From: JAIPEI01 sp964443135
GTDB lineage: Bacteria; Desulfobacterota; DSM-4660; Desulfatiglandales; HGW-15
DNA length: 64,000 nucleotides
Direction: 5' to 3'
NCBI GenBank assembly: GCA_964443135.1
Contig: CAYUBQ010000015.1
Coordinates: 6,068 to 70,067 of the forward strand
The position numbers and the translations under genes are program-made. A model generated the notes under the pieces. The model was not told the origin of the DNA. It worked only from the letters and a program-made list of their open reading frames with translations, and did no database searches. This document shows, piece by piece, positions 50,022-59,126 of the stretch. Positions within the stretch are counted from its first letter, which is position 1. The number at the start of each line of letters is the position of its first letter.

Positions 50022-50348
50022 GTGGATGATCAGATGATCCTGGAGCAGCTGGAAGGGGTCGCCAAAGGCCTGGAGATCGAGGTCCGCTACGAGACCCTCC
50101 GCAAGGAGACCCGTTACAATCCGGGGGGGCTCTGCCGCATTCGGGGGCTTCCCGTGATCATCGTCAACCGGAAGTCGCCGTTACAGGACAAGGTCCAGGT
50201 GCTCGCAGCCGCCGTCAAGCGCTTCGACCTGAACGGGATCTACCTGCGGCCCGGGCTGCGCGACTTCCTGGATCGGATCGCGCCCGGAAGGACCGTGGAC
50301 GCCGACGAGATCGTGGGAGAGGTGGGTGGGGGCGAGGCCGAGGCGTAG
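50022..50348 (+). CDS. small protein of unknown function
   Basis: A 108-residue soluble protein starting at GTG, after GGGAGGGAGAGGC. The core reads EVRYETLRKETRYNPGGLCR then GLPVIIVNRKSPLQDKV, followed by LDRIAPGRTVDADEI. The frame has typical codon bias and the ribosome site is strong, so it is a real gene. It follows the MFS gene by 40 bases and may be co-transcribed. I do not recognise a domain. Confidence 0.65.
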   Translation: MDDQMILEQLEGVAKGLEIEVRYETLRKETRYNPGGLCRIRGLPVIIVNRKSPLQDKVQVLAAAVKRFDLNGIYLRPGLRDFLDRIAPGRTVDADEIVGEVGGGEAEA

Positions 50349-50365
50349 AAGCCGGACGGTCGGGC

Positions 50366-53300
50366 TCAGGGAGCTCCCCTGTCCGCCGGTCGACTCCGGG
50401 GGGGTTCCGTGAGGCCCGAGAGCGTGTCGTAGAGCCGGACGGGAGAGAGGAAGAGGCGCTTGAGCACGCCGGCCACGCCTCTTCCCAGGTGCTTGAACGG
50501 GACGTGACGGGTGGTCGGGTTCGACATGGGTCCGGCCACCTCGAAGTAGTAGGTGAGAAACGAGCGGTCCTTCCCGGTCAGGGCGTAGCCGATGATGGGA
50601 ATCCTGCTCACGATGGTGTCCAGGGTTTCCAGGGGTTGGATCCCCAGGGTGAACCGCACGGTCTTCTCGATCAGGTTCGCCTGACCGGTCGCCACGGCGT
50701 TGTAGATGGGACTCTCCATGGTGAAGTTCTCGGTGGCCAGCACCCCGCGGTTGATCACGGCGAAGCCCTTCATCCGTTCGAAGTAGAATCCTTCGTCGAT
50801 GAGCTCGCGCGGTTTTTCCTTGAAGACCTTCTGAAGGCTCATCGTCTCCAGGATCCGTGAGAACACGCCGGTCCTGTCCACCACCCCGTCCTGGATCACC
50901 ACGTCGGCGTTCCCGCTCAGGCTCGGAAGCAGCTCGTCCATGGTCGGTCCGTCCAGGGTGAGGAAGGCCGCCATGTTCAGGGTCCCCTCCAGGAAAGGCC
51001 CGTCGATATCGAGGGAGCCCAGGAGCTCCGGCAGGGGCTGGTCGGTCAGGCGTATGTGGTTGCTCAGGTGAATTTCCGGAGCGGCTCCGCCCCGAATGCG
51101 ACCGCTCGAGGTGAGGACGCCGTTCGGGAGGCGGATCCGGGAGCGGGCCAGGCGGATCTCCCCGTCCCTCAGGTGGACGTCCGCGCGGAGCGGGCCGAAG
51201 CGGAACCGCTTCCAGTGCGCCGTACGCCCGTGGATTTCGAGCCGGATGTTCACGCGCTCCGGAACCGGACGGGAAGGAGACGAGGCGTTCGAGGGCTCCG
51301 GCAGAAAATCGTCCGGGTTCAGGAACTCGGCGTGAACCCCGAGCCGGCCCTTGATTCTCCGCCATCCCTCCAGCGCGCCGTCCACCCCGATCTCGCTCTG
51401 ACCCACCCGCATGAGGCAGCGGTTCACGTTGATCGTCTTTCCCGAGAAATCCAGGGCGAACGAGGCGTCCCGGATCGGTGAGGGGAGGCGGTGGAGCTGG
51501 GCCGAGATGCCCTCCCCGTCCATCTTTCCGAGCACCACGGTCGCCGAGGGATCGCTCCGCGAGGCCATGATCTTGACATCCCCCCAAAGACGACCCTCCG
51601 AAGGGCGGCCGTGATCGTGGAAGCGCAGACCCAGGTCCTCGAGGTCGAGGGAGGGTGTGGAGATCTCTACGGTGAAGAGGTCCTTTCGCTCCAGATCGTA
51701 TCCCCCGGAAAGCTCGAGAACGGACCCGCGAAAACGGCAGAGCACCTTCTCCAGGGTCAAATGTTCCCCGGGCCCCACGGTGAGGTCGAAGTTGATCCGG
51801 TCCTCGGCTCCCGGGGGGTTCATGGAGACCTGGTCGTTGCGGAGCGTGACCTCCTCGAGATCCACCCGGCCGCGACAGCGCCACTGCTCCTTCCCCCGGG
51901 TGAGTGAAAACCGGGTGGCCACGGGTCCCTGGAAAGCCAGGGGAAGCCCGAAGCCTCGAAGGAGGACGGGCAGGGTCTCGTTCATGTCCAGGCGGGCGGT
52001 CACCTCGGCGGACTGGAAGGGGAATCCGCTCGTACCGGATCCGAACCGTCCCTCGGCCTCGAAACCGGATTCTCCCCAGGCGCCGTCGGCCTGGAACCGG
52101 TTGCCCTGCGTCTCGGTGATCCGGATTTGGGCCCGGGAAAGCCTGAGGGGAAGCCGGAGCTCGGGCTGTCGCACCAGGCCGTCGCGAACGACGAAGACCC
52201 CTTCCCTCGTTTTGGGGAACGCCCACTCCCCTTTGTGGTGAAACCAGGCCCTGCAGGAGAGCGACCCGGTCATGGGGCCGATTCGCTCCAGCTTCCGGAA
52301 GGCGTCCGGGGGAATGAACGCGATCTCCCTCTGCTTCATGAGGGTCGGGAGGCGGAAATCCCCGTCCACGAGGACGTCCCACACCGGGTGCTCCTCCAGA
52401 AGGTCCCGGACCTCCAGCCGACCCTCGCGAAGGGTCGAGTCGTCGAGCAAGCCCTCGAGGTCCGTGATCAGGAGGGCCCCTTCCCGGTATTGGACCCTGG
52501 CCGAAACGTTCCGGAACGGGGTTGGGATCGTGGGGCCGAAAACCATGAAGTCGCTGCAGGCCACGGCCAGGGAGAGGACAGCTGCGTGCTCCGGTCGGTC
52601 CAGGGATTCGATCTCCTCCAGCGAGCCCGTGATCGTGAGGTGCTCGAGCCGGACCGCCCCGGACCGGAGGATGGGAAACAGCTCCTCCTCCAGCCAGGGG
52701 GCGAGCAGAGGGGTCGGGAAGTACCGCTCCATGAGGGCGAAGGGCATGGGATCGCTCTGCACGTGCAGCCGGACGCGGGGCGATTCCCGGGCAGGGAGGT
52801 CCACCTCGAGCCCCAGACGGAGGGAGAGATCGCCCGTTCGGAGGGTCAGATCGGGAAGATCGAGGTGGGTTTTCCCGACGTTTCCACGGAACAGCATCAC
52901 GATCTCCGGGGGCTGATAGGGCTTTTGCTGTTCCCCGTCCCGGAGCAGGAAGCGCACGTTTCTCATGGTCGCGCGCCCGTCCACCGCGAAGGGCTGATCC
53001 GGAACCCCTTGCAGTGCGAACCTGGCGCTCACGGTGCCGGCCTCGAAGGCGAGGTCGTCGGGCCAGGGGACCCAGGTCGTGGGGATCCCCTCCACCGTCG
53101 TCTGGAGCCGAAACGGCCCGACGCCTCCGTCGGCCGACGGAATGGAGAGGGCCCCGTGGACTCGAAAGGGGACTTCCCGATCTCGAAACAGGAGCCGGCC
53201 GACGGAGGACAGGGTCAGGGCGGCGGCGTCGAGCCGGTCGACGCGGGCTTCCAGGCTGAGCCCCTCGGCGCCGTATGGCCGGTTCCGGAAGATCAGCGAC

Positions 53301-53752
53301 CCCTCTTGAAAAGAAAAGGATTCGAGTCCCGGAAACCATGGAAAGGGAAAACGAGAGGGTCTGCCCGCTCCGGCGGTTCCTCCCTCGGGGAGATCGATCT
53401 CGATCCGGGGACGGACGAGTGAGAGGCTCACCGGTACGAGCCTTCCCCGGAGAAGCTCTCCGGCATCCAGGACCACGCGCAGGGATTCGGCCTCCACCCG
53501 ATCCGCACCCTCCCGGGAGGCCGCCAGGAAATCGTCCGCCTGGAGACCGATCCCCCCCCACAGGCTCAGCTCGATCCGGCCGGTCCGGATGCGATAGCCC
53601 GTATCGCGTGCGAGCCGCTCCACGAGGGCTTCCTGGACGGACGGCTTGTGAATGAGGGCGTGCGCATACAGGATGAAGGAGGCCAGGAGCAGGGCCAGCA
53701 GGAGGGAGCCGACCGTGAATGCGCGAACCCTTCGACGGGTCAATCCGAGCAA
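50366..53752 (-). CDS. AsmA/YhdP-like large periplasmic protein
   Basis: A 1128-residue protein with one N-terminal membrane anchor (about residues 12-32, FTVGSLLLALLLASFILYAHA) and a long beta-rich exterior. Repeated short beta-strand segments and the C-terminal block TGVFSRILETMSLQKVF resemble AsmA-C and DUF3971 proteins such as YhdP and TamB, which form hydrophobic grooves moving phospholipids from inner to outer membrane. The TTG start is preceded by GGGAGG. It overlaps the end of the Nudix gene by 13 bases. The organism is therefore likely diderm. The exact paralogue is uncertain. Confidence 0.8.
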   Translation of the reverse strand: MLGLTRRRVRAFTVGSLLLALLLASFILYAHALIHKPSVQEALVERLARDTGYRIRTGRIELSLWGGIGLQADDFLAASREGADRVEAESLRVVLDAGELLRGRLVPVSLSLVRPRIEIDLPEGGTAGAGRPSRFPFPWFPGLESFSFQEGSLIFRNRPYGAEGLSLEARVDRLDAAALTLSSVGRLLFRDREVPFRVHGALSIPSADGGVGPFRLQTTVEGIPTTWVPWPDDLAFEAGTVSARFALQGVPDQPFAVDGRATMRNVRFLLRDGEQQKPYQPPEIVMLFRGNVGKTHLDLPDLTLRTGDLSLRLGLEVDLPARESPRVRLHVQSDPMPFALMERYFPTPLLAPWLEEELFPILRSGAVRLEHLTITGSLEEIESLDRPEHAAVLSLAVACSDFMVFGPTIPTPFRNVSARVQYREGALLITDLEGLLDDSTLREGRLEVRDLLEEHPVWDVLVDGDFRLPTLMKQREIAFIPPDAFRKLERIGPMTGSLSCRAWFHHKGEWAFPKTREGVFVVRDGLVRQPELRLPLRLSRAQIRITETQGNRFQADGAWGESGFEAEGRFGSGTSGFPFQSAEVTARLDMNETLPVLLRGFGLPLAFQGPVATRFSLTRGKEQWRCRGRVDLEEVTLRNDQVSMNPPGAEDRINFDLTVGPGEHLTLEKVLCRFRGSVLELSGGYDLERKDLFTVEISTPSLDLEDLGLRFHDHGRPSEGRLWGDVKIMASRSDPSATVVLGKMDGEGISAQLHRLPSPIRDASFALDFSGKTINVNRCLMRVGQSEIGVDGALEGWRRIKGRLGVHAEFLNPDDFLPEPSNASSPSRPVPERVNIRLEIHGRTAHWKRFRFGPLRADVHLRDGEIRLARSRIRLPNGVLTSSGRIRGGAAPEIHLSNHIRLTDQPLPELLGSLDIDGPFLEGTLNMAAFLTLDGPTMDELLPSLSGNADVVIQDGVVDRTGVFSRILETMSLQKVFKEKPRELIDEGFYFERMKGFAVINRGVLATENFTMESPIYNAVATGQANLIEKTVRFTLGIQPLETLDTIVSRIPIIGYALTGKDRSFLTYYFEVAGPMSNPTTRHVPFKHLGRGVAGVLKRLFLSPVRLYDTLSGLTEPPRSRPADRGAP

Positions 53753-54222
53753 GAGCGGCCTCCCGTCGATCCCGAGGAGCGACCGGTCCGGCGCCGGTCA
53801 TAGTAGTCCTCGAGGATGCGGCCGTGATCGAAGGCCAGGCCCGCGGGCAGGGTCTCCCGCGTGAAGACCCTCGCCTCGGTCGCATCGTCCGCGCCCACGG
53901 GCGTTCCGGTCGCCCTGGCGGTGAACACGACGGAAATGGTGTGCTGCCGGGGGTCCCGGGAGGGATCCGAGTAGGCGCCGAGCTGTCCGGTCAGCTCCAC
54001 GTCGAGCGAGGTCTCTTCGCAGGCCTCGCGCACCGCGGCCCGCTCCAGGCTTTCGCCGTAGTCCACGAACCCGCCCGGGAGGGCCCAACCGAGGGGCGGG
54101 TTCCGGCGGCGGATCAGTACGATTCCCTCCCCCACCTCGATGATGACGTCCACCGTGGGGACCGGGTTCCGGAAGGGCCGAACGGTCTTGCCGCAGTGTG
54201 GGCACGTGAGCGCTTCTTTCAT
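53740..54222 (-). CDS. Nudix hydrolase with N-terminal zinc-ribbon motif
   Basis: A 160-residue Nudix enzyme, which cleaves nucleoside diphosphate-linked compounds. The Nudix box is GGFVDYGESLERAAVREACEE with the EExxx glutamates for magnesium. The N-terminus LTCPHCGKTV has one CxxC pair of a zinc ribbon. Similar proteins are ADP-ribose or NADH pyrophosphatase-like. The ATG follows CAGGAGC. It is followed by the AsmA-like gene with a 13-base overlap. Confidence 0.85.
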   Translation of the reverse strand: MKEALTCPHCGKTVRPFRNPVPTVDVIIEVGEGIVLIRRRNPPLGWALPGGFVDYGESLERAAVREACEETSLDVELTGQLGAYSDPSRDPRQHTISVVFTARATGTPVGADDATEARVFTRETLPAGLAFDHGRILEDYYDRRRTGRSSGSTGGRSCSD

Positions 54223-54253
54223 GCTCCTGCCTTTCAGAGGGGCGGGATTCCCC

Positions 54254-54676
54254 TTACGCGGGCCCCTGGGCCGGGTTGGTCATGAACCGCGTGGAGCGGA
54301 TGCGCTCCCCCACCTCCCCTGTGACGAGCTCGCAGAGGGGCGCCGACCAGTACCGGTTCCGGAGCTCCCGCTCTCCCCTGCGCCGGGCCAGCTCGTTCCG
54401 GGCCAGGACCTTGACGAGCATCATGTCGTTGGAGCCGTGCCTCGCCTCCTGGCTTTTCCCGGCCAGGGTGTAGGCGAATGTCAGGAGGGCGATGGCGGTG
54501 ACCGCATCCGGATCGGACGCGAAATCCCTTCGGGTGACATTCACCCGGCCCACCCGTTCCAGGATCTCCCCGGGCACGTCCCGAAGGGTGGTTTCCGGGG
54601 AGAAACGCCCGGAGAGCCAGGAAAAGGCTTCGGCGCCCACGAGCGCGACGATGGGGTTGCCTTCGGTGTCGTTCAT
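54254..54676 (-). CDS. protein of unknown function
   Basis: A 140-residue soluble protein starting MNDTEGNPIVALVGAEAFSW. It is rich in charged residues, with an Arg/Glu stretch NELARRRGERELRNRYW and a C-terminal RIRSTRFMTNPAQGPA. No metal motif or membrane segment is visible. It lies 31 bases upstream of the Nudix gene on the same strand. I do not recognise a family. Confidence 0.6.
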   Translation of the reverse strand: MNDTEGNPIVALVGAEAFSWLSGRFSPETTLRDVPGEILERVGRVNVTRRDFASDPDAVTAIALLTFAYTLAGKSQEARHGSNDMMLVKVLARNELARRRGERELRNRYWSAPLCELVTGEVGERIRSTRFMTNPAQGPA

Positions 54677-55130
54677 GGTCCGGATGTCCCGTATCTGTTC
54701 CGATGCGTTCCGCTCTTGGGTTCTCGACCACGGGCGCTTCCGCGTCCATTCCGGAATGCGGTGAGCCGGGTAGCGAGCCCACGATATCGAAAACCGACGC
54801 GAACCACAATACCCATCGGGCGCAGAGGCCCGAGTCCCTGCGCGGAGACCCGTCGAGCGCCCCGGATCGCTTCACGGTCGCGATCTCCCGCGCGGAATTC
54901 CTTGGAGAAGAACGTCCCTTCGGACGATATCATAGAAAAGGCAAGCCCGGGATGCAACGGGAACGCGGGAGGAGGGATCGGATGCCCCGGGAACCCTGGG
55001 GTTTTCCTCTTCTTTCGATGGGTTGGGAGAGAAGGCCCGGCGTTTTCCGTTGACGAACCTTACGGGTTTCCCTACCATGGCGGGACGTCATGTTCCGGGG
55101 AGACGCCGATCCCGGGGAAGGAGGGACACG
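54677..55130. other. divergent intergenic region with a probable promoter for the SPFH gene
   Basis: 454 bases without a supported gene. TTGACG at 55050-55055, a 17-base spacer and TACCAT at 55073-55078 form a plausible plus-strand promoter about 55 bases before the SPFH start. No minus-strand promoter, riboswitch or repeat was recognised in the rest. Confidence 0.5.
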
Positions 55131-56285
55131 ATGGGTAGGGACAACGTGGTTTTCCTGGAGGTGCTGGAGTGGTTCGACGACACCGGGCGGGAGCTGGTGC
55201 ACCGCATTCCGGAGGGGGGTTCGGGAGAGATCAAGTTCGGGGCCCAGCTCACGGTGCGGGACAGCCAGGCCGGGGTGTTCTTCTACCAGGGAAAGGCGGT
55301 GGAGGCCTTCGGGCCGGGCCGACACACCCTGAAAACCGGGAACATTCCCATCCTGACCAAGGTTGCGGCGCTCCCGTGGGCCATGACGAGCCCGCTTCGG
55401 GCCGAGCTCTACTTCGTGAACATGAAGACGTTCACGAACCTGAAGTGGGGGACGCGGGACCCTGTGGCCTTCAAGGACTCGGAGCTCGGACTGGTCCGCC
55501 TTCGGGCCTTCGGGGTGTTCAACCTCCAGGTGGTCCAGCCCATCCTGTTCATCAACCGGCTGGTCGGGACCCAGGGGATGTTCACGACCGAGGCGGTGGA
55601 GGAGTATCTGAACCGGGTCATCGTGAGCCGCTTCAACGACTACATGGGGGAGACCCTGGACTCCATCCTGAACCTGCCGTCCAAGTACGACGAGCTCTCC
55701 GAGGGGCTGGCCAAGCGGGTGCAGGAGGACTTCGGCCACTTCGGCCTCGCCATGACCCAGCTCTACGTCAACGCCATCACCCCCCCGCCGGAGGTCCAGC
55801 AGGCTATCGACGACCGGAGCCGCATGGGCGTGTTCGACGACATGAACAAGCTCATGCAGATGAAGGCGGCCATGGCCATGGAGAAGGCCTCGGAGGGCGG
55901 AGAGGGCGCCGGAACGGGCATGGGTATGGGCATGGGCGTGATGATGCCCGCCATGTTCGCCCAGTACTTCGCCGGGGCCCAGCCCGGCGGCGGGAGCGGG
56001 CCTCCGTCTCCAGGCGCCCCGCCCTCCGCGTCTTCGAGCGCCGTCTGCCAGGACTGCCGGAACGACATTCCGGTGAACGCCAAGTTCTGCCCCTTCTGCG
56101 GGCACCAGCAGGTGGTCTTCACCCAGTGTGAAAGCTGCGGCAAGAACCTGCCGCCCAATGCGCGTTTCTGCTCACGCTGCGGCCACGCGGTGGAGGACAA
56201 GCCGGCGGCGGCGTTCTGTTCCAAGTGCGGCAACGAGAACCTTCCGGACGCCAAGTTCTGCAACAGCTGCGGTGAAAAGCTCTAG
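55131..56285 (+). CDS. SPFH-domain protein with C-terminal double zinc ribbons
   Basis: A 384-residue protein. Residues about 15-245 form an SPFH (prohibitin/virion-core-like, YdjI type) domain: LTVRDSQAGVFFYQGKAVEAFGPG, then GNIPILTKVAALPWAM and the late QLYVNAITPPPEVQQAI. A Met/Gly-rich segment GTGMGMGMGVMMPAMFAQYF follows. The C-terminus has four CxxC pairs (CQDC..CPFC, CESC..CSRC and CSKC..CNSC sets). Such proteins gather on membranes or in stress foci. The start has GAAGGAGGGACACG. It overlaps a second zinc-ribbon gene by 14 bases, so they are probably co-translated. Confidence 0.85.
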   Translation: MGRDNVVFLEVLEWFDDTGRELVHRIPEGGSGEIKFGAQLTVRDSQAGVFFYQGKAVEAFGPGRHTLKTGNIPILTKVAALPWAMTSPLRAELYFVNMKTFTNLKWGTRDPVAFKDSELGLVRLRAFGVFNLQVVQPILFINRLVGTQGMFTTEAVEEYLNRVIVSRFNDYMGETLDSILNLPSKYDELSEGLAKRVQEDFGHFGLAMTQLYVNAITPPPEVQQAIDDRSRMGVFDDMNKLMQMKAAMAMEKASEGGEGAGTGMGMGMGVMMPAMFAQYFAGAQPGGGSGPPSPGAPPSASSSAVCQDCRNDIPVNAKFCPFCGHQQVVFTQCESCGKNLPPNARFCSRCGHAVEDKPAAAFCSKCGNENLPDAKFCNSCGEKL

Positions 56286-57510
56286 ACTGCTCATCGAGCA
56301 CCAGTGCCCCCAGTGCGGGGCGCCGGCGACCCTGGAGGAGACGGACCATCTGTTCACCTGTTCGTTCTGCCGGGTGAAGTCCTACCTCCTGAGCCGCGTG
56401 TACCGCTACGTGATGCCTCACAAGGCGGACGGGGGCCGCGAGCTGCTGTACCTGCCCTACTGGCGGTTCAAGGGCATGCTCTTCAACTGCACGGAGCGCG
56501 GGCTCGACCACCGCCTCGTGGACGTCAGCTACCGGGGCGTGGAAAGCCCCCACGTGCCCGTGTCGGTGGGGTTGAGAAGCCAGACCCAGAAGCTCCGCTT
56601 TCTGACCCCCGATACGGTGGGGCGGTTTCTCCAGCCGGAGGTGCGCTACGCCGACATGCTCGACCGGGTCCGGGACCGCTTCGGCCGGGGCGGGGGATCG
56701 TCCCTGTTCCACCAGGCCTTCATCGGGGAGACCCTGAGCATTCTGTACGCGCCGTTCTACGTGGACGGCAAGCTCTTCGACGCCGTCCTGAACCGTGCGA
56801 TCTCGCCGCCGCTCGGCGCCGATTTCGACCTCGAGGAGAAGCCGGGAGGACGCCCCACGTGGGAGCTCCGGTTCGTGCCGGCCCAGTGCCCGGAGTGCGG
56901 CTGGGACCTGGAGGGCGAGCGGGACAGCTTCGCCCTGGGCTGCCGGAACTGCAACTCGGTCTGGCATGGCGGAAAGCGGCGCTTCACGAAGCTGGAGTCC
57001 GGCCACCTGCCTCCCGAGGGCGGCCGGGGAGACACGCTGTTCCTGCCCTTTTACCGGATTCGCCCGAAGGTCTCGGGCGTGGCCCTGGAGACCCGGGCGG
57101 ACCTGGTGCGTCTCGCCAACCTGCCCGTGGCGGTCACGGAGGCCATGGAGGAGCGGCCCTTTCAGTTCTGGGCCCCGGCGTTCAAGGTCCGCCCCCAGGA
57201 CTATCTGCGGTTCTCGCTCCGGACCACCCTGGGCCAGCCGCCGGGCAAAGGAGAGGACCGTCTGCCCGAAGGCGAGGTCTACCCCGTGACCCTGCCGGTG
57301 ACCGAGGCCCTGGAGAGCCTCAAGCTGAACCTGGCCTCCTTCATGAAGCCCCCGAGGAAGCTCTATCCCCGGCTCCCCGAGATCGGGATCGAGCCGAAGC
57401 GGATCGCGCTCACCTACCTCCCCTTTCAAGTGAAACGGAACGAGGTGCTCTACCCCCCGTGCCGGCTGCGCATCAACCGCAATCTCCTGGTCTACGGGCG
57501 GCAGCTCTGA
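56272..57510 (+). CDS. zinc-ribbon protein partner of the SPFH protein
   Basis: A 412-residue protein, probable GTG start overlapping the SPFH stop. Zinc-binding pairs are visible at HQCPQCGAPATL...FTCSFC near the N-terminus and at CPECGWDLEG...GCRNC around residue 210. The rest has repeated LYLPYWRFKG and LFLPFYRIRP segments, an apparent internal duplication. No membrane segment is seen. I know of similar two-gene pairs with SPFH/YdjI proteins, but the molecular role is unknown. An upstream start at 56128 would overlap far more of the SPFH gene. Confidence 0.75.
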   Translation: MKSSRLLIEHQCPQCGAPATLEETDHLFTCSFCRVKSYLLSRVYRYVMPHKADGGRELLYLPYWRFKGMLFNCTERGLDHRLVDVSYRGVESPHVPVSVGLRSQTQKLRFLTPDTVGRFLQPEVRYADMLDRVRDRFGRGGGSSLFHQAFIGETLSILYAPFYVDGKLFDAVLNRAISPPLGADFDLEEKPGGRPTWELRFVPAQCPECGWDLEGERDSFALGCRNCNSVWHGGKRRFTKLESGHLPPEGGRGDTLFLPFYRIRPKVSGVALETRADLVRLANLPVAVTEAMEERPFQFWAPAFKVRPQDYLRFSLRTTLGQPPGKGEDRLPEGEVYPVTLPVTEALESLKLNLASFMKPPRKLYPRLPEIGIEPKRIALTYLPFQVKRNEVLYPPCRLRINRNLLVYGRQL

Positions 57511-57545
57511 ACGGCCGCCGGTCCGTCCTCCCGCCCGGGTTTTCG

Positions 57546-57574
57546 TTGACAGGACCGGGTCTCCTTTCTATGCT
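57546..57574 (+). promoter_or_regulatory. promoter of menA
   Basis: TTGACA at 57546-57551, a 17-base spacer and TATGCT at 57569-57574, about 45 bases upstream of the start codon. Confidence 0.65.
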
Positions 57575-57618
57575 CCGCCTGGACCGCAAAAAACGTCAGG
57601 ACAGTCGGGATCTTAGCC

Positions 57619-58506
57619 ATGAGCAGATATCGGGACTGGTTTCTGGCCATGAGGCCCTGGTCGTTCACCATGTCGGCCATCTCGGTGAGCGTCGGGGCGG
57701 CCCTGGCCGCCACGCACGGCTCCTTTTCGTGGGGCCTTTACCTCCTGACCCTGGTCGCCCTGGTCGCCGTCCACGGCGGCGTCAACCTGATGAACGACTT
57801 CTTCGACTTCAAAAGCGGGGTGGACATCGAGGAGGTGGCCACCGCCCGGTACCGCCCGCACCCCCTGGTCGAGGGAAAGATCTACCCCATGCCGGTGCTG
57901 TGGCTCTCCATCCTGCTGCTCGGCATGGGGGCGGTCCTGGGGCTGGCGCTCGCCTTCCTGCGCGGCTGGGAGATCTTCTGGATCGGCCTGATCGGCGTGG
58001 CGGCCGGCGTCTTCTACACGGCGCCGCCCTTTGCCTACAAGTACAAGGCGCTGGGAGAGCTGTCGGTCTTCCTGATGTGGGGCCCCCTGAGCGTGGAGGC
58101 CGCCTACTTCGTGCAGCGGCAGCAGCTCGGCTGGGACGCGTTCTGGGTCTCCATCCCGTTCGGCGTGCTGGTGGCCCTGGTGCTGTTCGCCAACAACCTG
58201 CGTGACGCGGAGACCGACGGGAGCGCCCGGGTGAGCAATCTGGCCATCCTCTTCGGCCCGGAGAACGGTCCCCTGGTGTACGCCGCCATGGTCGTGGCGG
58301 CCCTCGTCTCCGTGGTGGTCATGTCCATCCTGGGGCCCCTCGGACCCTGGTCCCTGATCGTCCTGCTCTCCCTTCCCGTGGCCGTCAAGCTCCTGAGGGT
58401 CATGGTGCGGGGGGGCCCCCCCGACGCCGACGCCCGCACCGCCCAGCTGAACACGGTCTTCGGCATCCTCCTGGTGATCTCCCTGGCCCTGGAGGCCCTG
58501 TGGTGA
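57619..58506 (+). CDS. menA: 1,4-dihydroxy-2-naphthoate polyprenyltransferase (MenA-like)
   Basis: A 295-residue integral membrane UbiA-family enzyme, attaching a polyprenyl chain to the naphthoate ring in menaquinone synthesis. The first aspartate motif is NLMNDFFDFKSGVD and the second FANNLRDAETDG, both intact. About eight hydrophobic helices are present. This is a second UbiA protein besides the one fused to IspH. It is followed by a CPBP protease gene overlapping at the stop codon. Confidence 0.85.
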   Translation: MSRYRDWFLAMRPWSFTMSAISVSVGAALAATHGSFSWGLYLLTLVALVAVHGGVNLMNDFFDFKSGVDIEEVATARYRPHPLVEGKIYPMPVLWLSILLLGMGAVLGLALAFLRGWEIFWIGLIGVAAGVFYTAPPFAYKYKALGELSVFLMWGPLSVEAAYFVQRQQLGWDAFWVSIPFGVLVALVLFANNLRDAETDGSARVSNLAILFGPENGPLVYAAMVVAALVSVVVMSILGPLGPWSLIVLLSLPVAVKLLRVMVRGGPPDADARTAQLNTVFGILLVISLALEALW

Positions 58507-59126
58507 GAGCGACACCGTCCGGACCCCGGCTCCTCGGACCGGCGGCCCTGGCCTTCGGTCTCTGGGTGTGGGCGTTCGCCGTCCCGGCGGGGAACTTCTG
58601 GGTCAAGATCTCCCTCTCCGCCGCCGCCCTGGCCGCCGTCTCCCTTTGGCTCCGAACCGACCTCCGGTCCGGGCTCCGTTTCGACGGCCGGACGCTCCTG
58701 CTGGGGCTCGCGGCGGCCGCGGCCCTCTACGGGGTCTTTGCGGCGGGACGCTTTCTGTCTCTCCAGCTGTTCGGGTTCGCGGACGCCCAGATCGGGGCCG
58801 TCTACGACAAGGGCGGCGGTACGCCGCACTGGGCCGTCGGCCTTCTCCTCTTCTTCGTCACGGGTCCCAGCGAGGAGATCTTCTGGCGGGGGTACCTCCA
58901 AAGGGGGTTCCAGGAGCGGTTCGGCGGGTGGCGGGGGTACGCCGTCGCCACGGCCCTCTACGCCGGGGTCCACGTCTGCTCCCTGAACTTCATGCTCACG
59001 GGCGCGGCCGCCGTGGCCGGGGCGTTCTGGGGGGCCTTCTACTGGCGCACCGGGAACCTCGCCGCCGCGGTGATCTCCCACTCGGTCTGGTCCGCGGTGA
59101 TCTTCGCCGTCTGGCCCCTCCACTAG
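58503..59126 (+). CDS. CPBP-family intramembrane metalloprotease
   Basis: A 208-residue membrane protein with the CPBP (Rce1-like, abortive-infection) signature: SEEIFWRGYLQRGFQERF (motif EExxxR), later GVHVCSLNF with a histidine, and ISHSVWSAVI. About six hydrophobic helices. Start GTG overlaps the menA stop. The product might process prenylated or lipid-linked proteins or peptides, but this is inferred from the family only. Its TAG stop shares the sequence CTAG with the stop of the convergent acyl-CoA synthetase gene. Confidence 0.82.
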   Translation: MRATPSGPRLLGPAALAFGLWVWAFAVPAGNFWVKISLSAAALAAVSLWLRTDLRSGLRFDGRTLLLGLAAAAALYGVFAAGRFLSLQLFGFADAQIGAVYDKGGGTPHWAVGLLLFFVTGPSEEIFWRGYLQRGFQERFGGWRGYAVATALYAGVHVCSLNFMLTGAAAVAGAFWGAFYWRTGNLAAAVISHSVWSAVIFAVWPLH

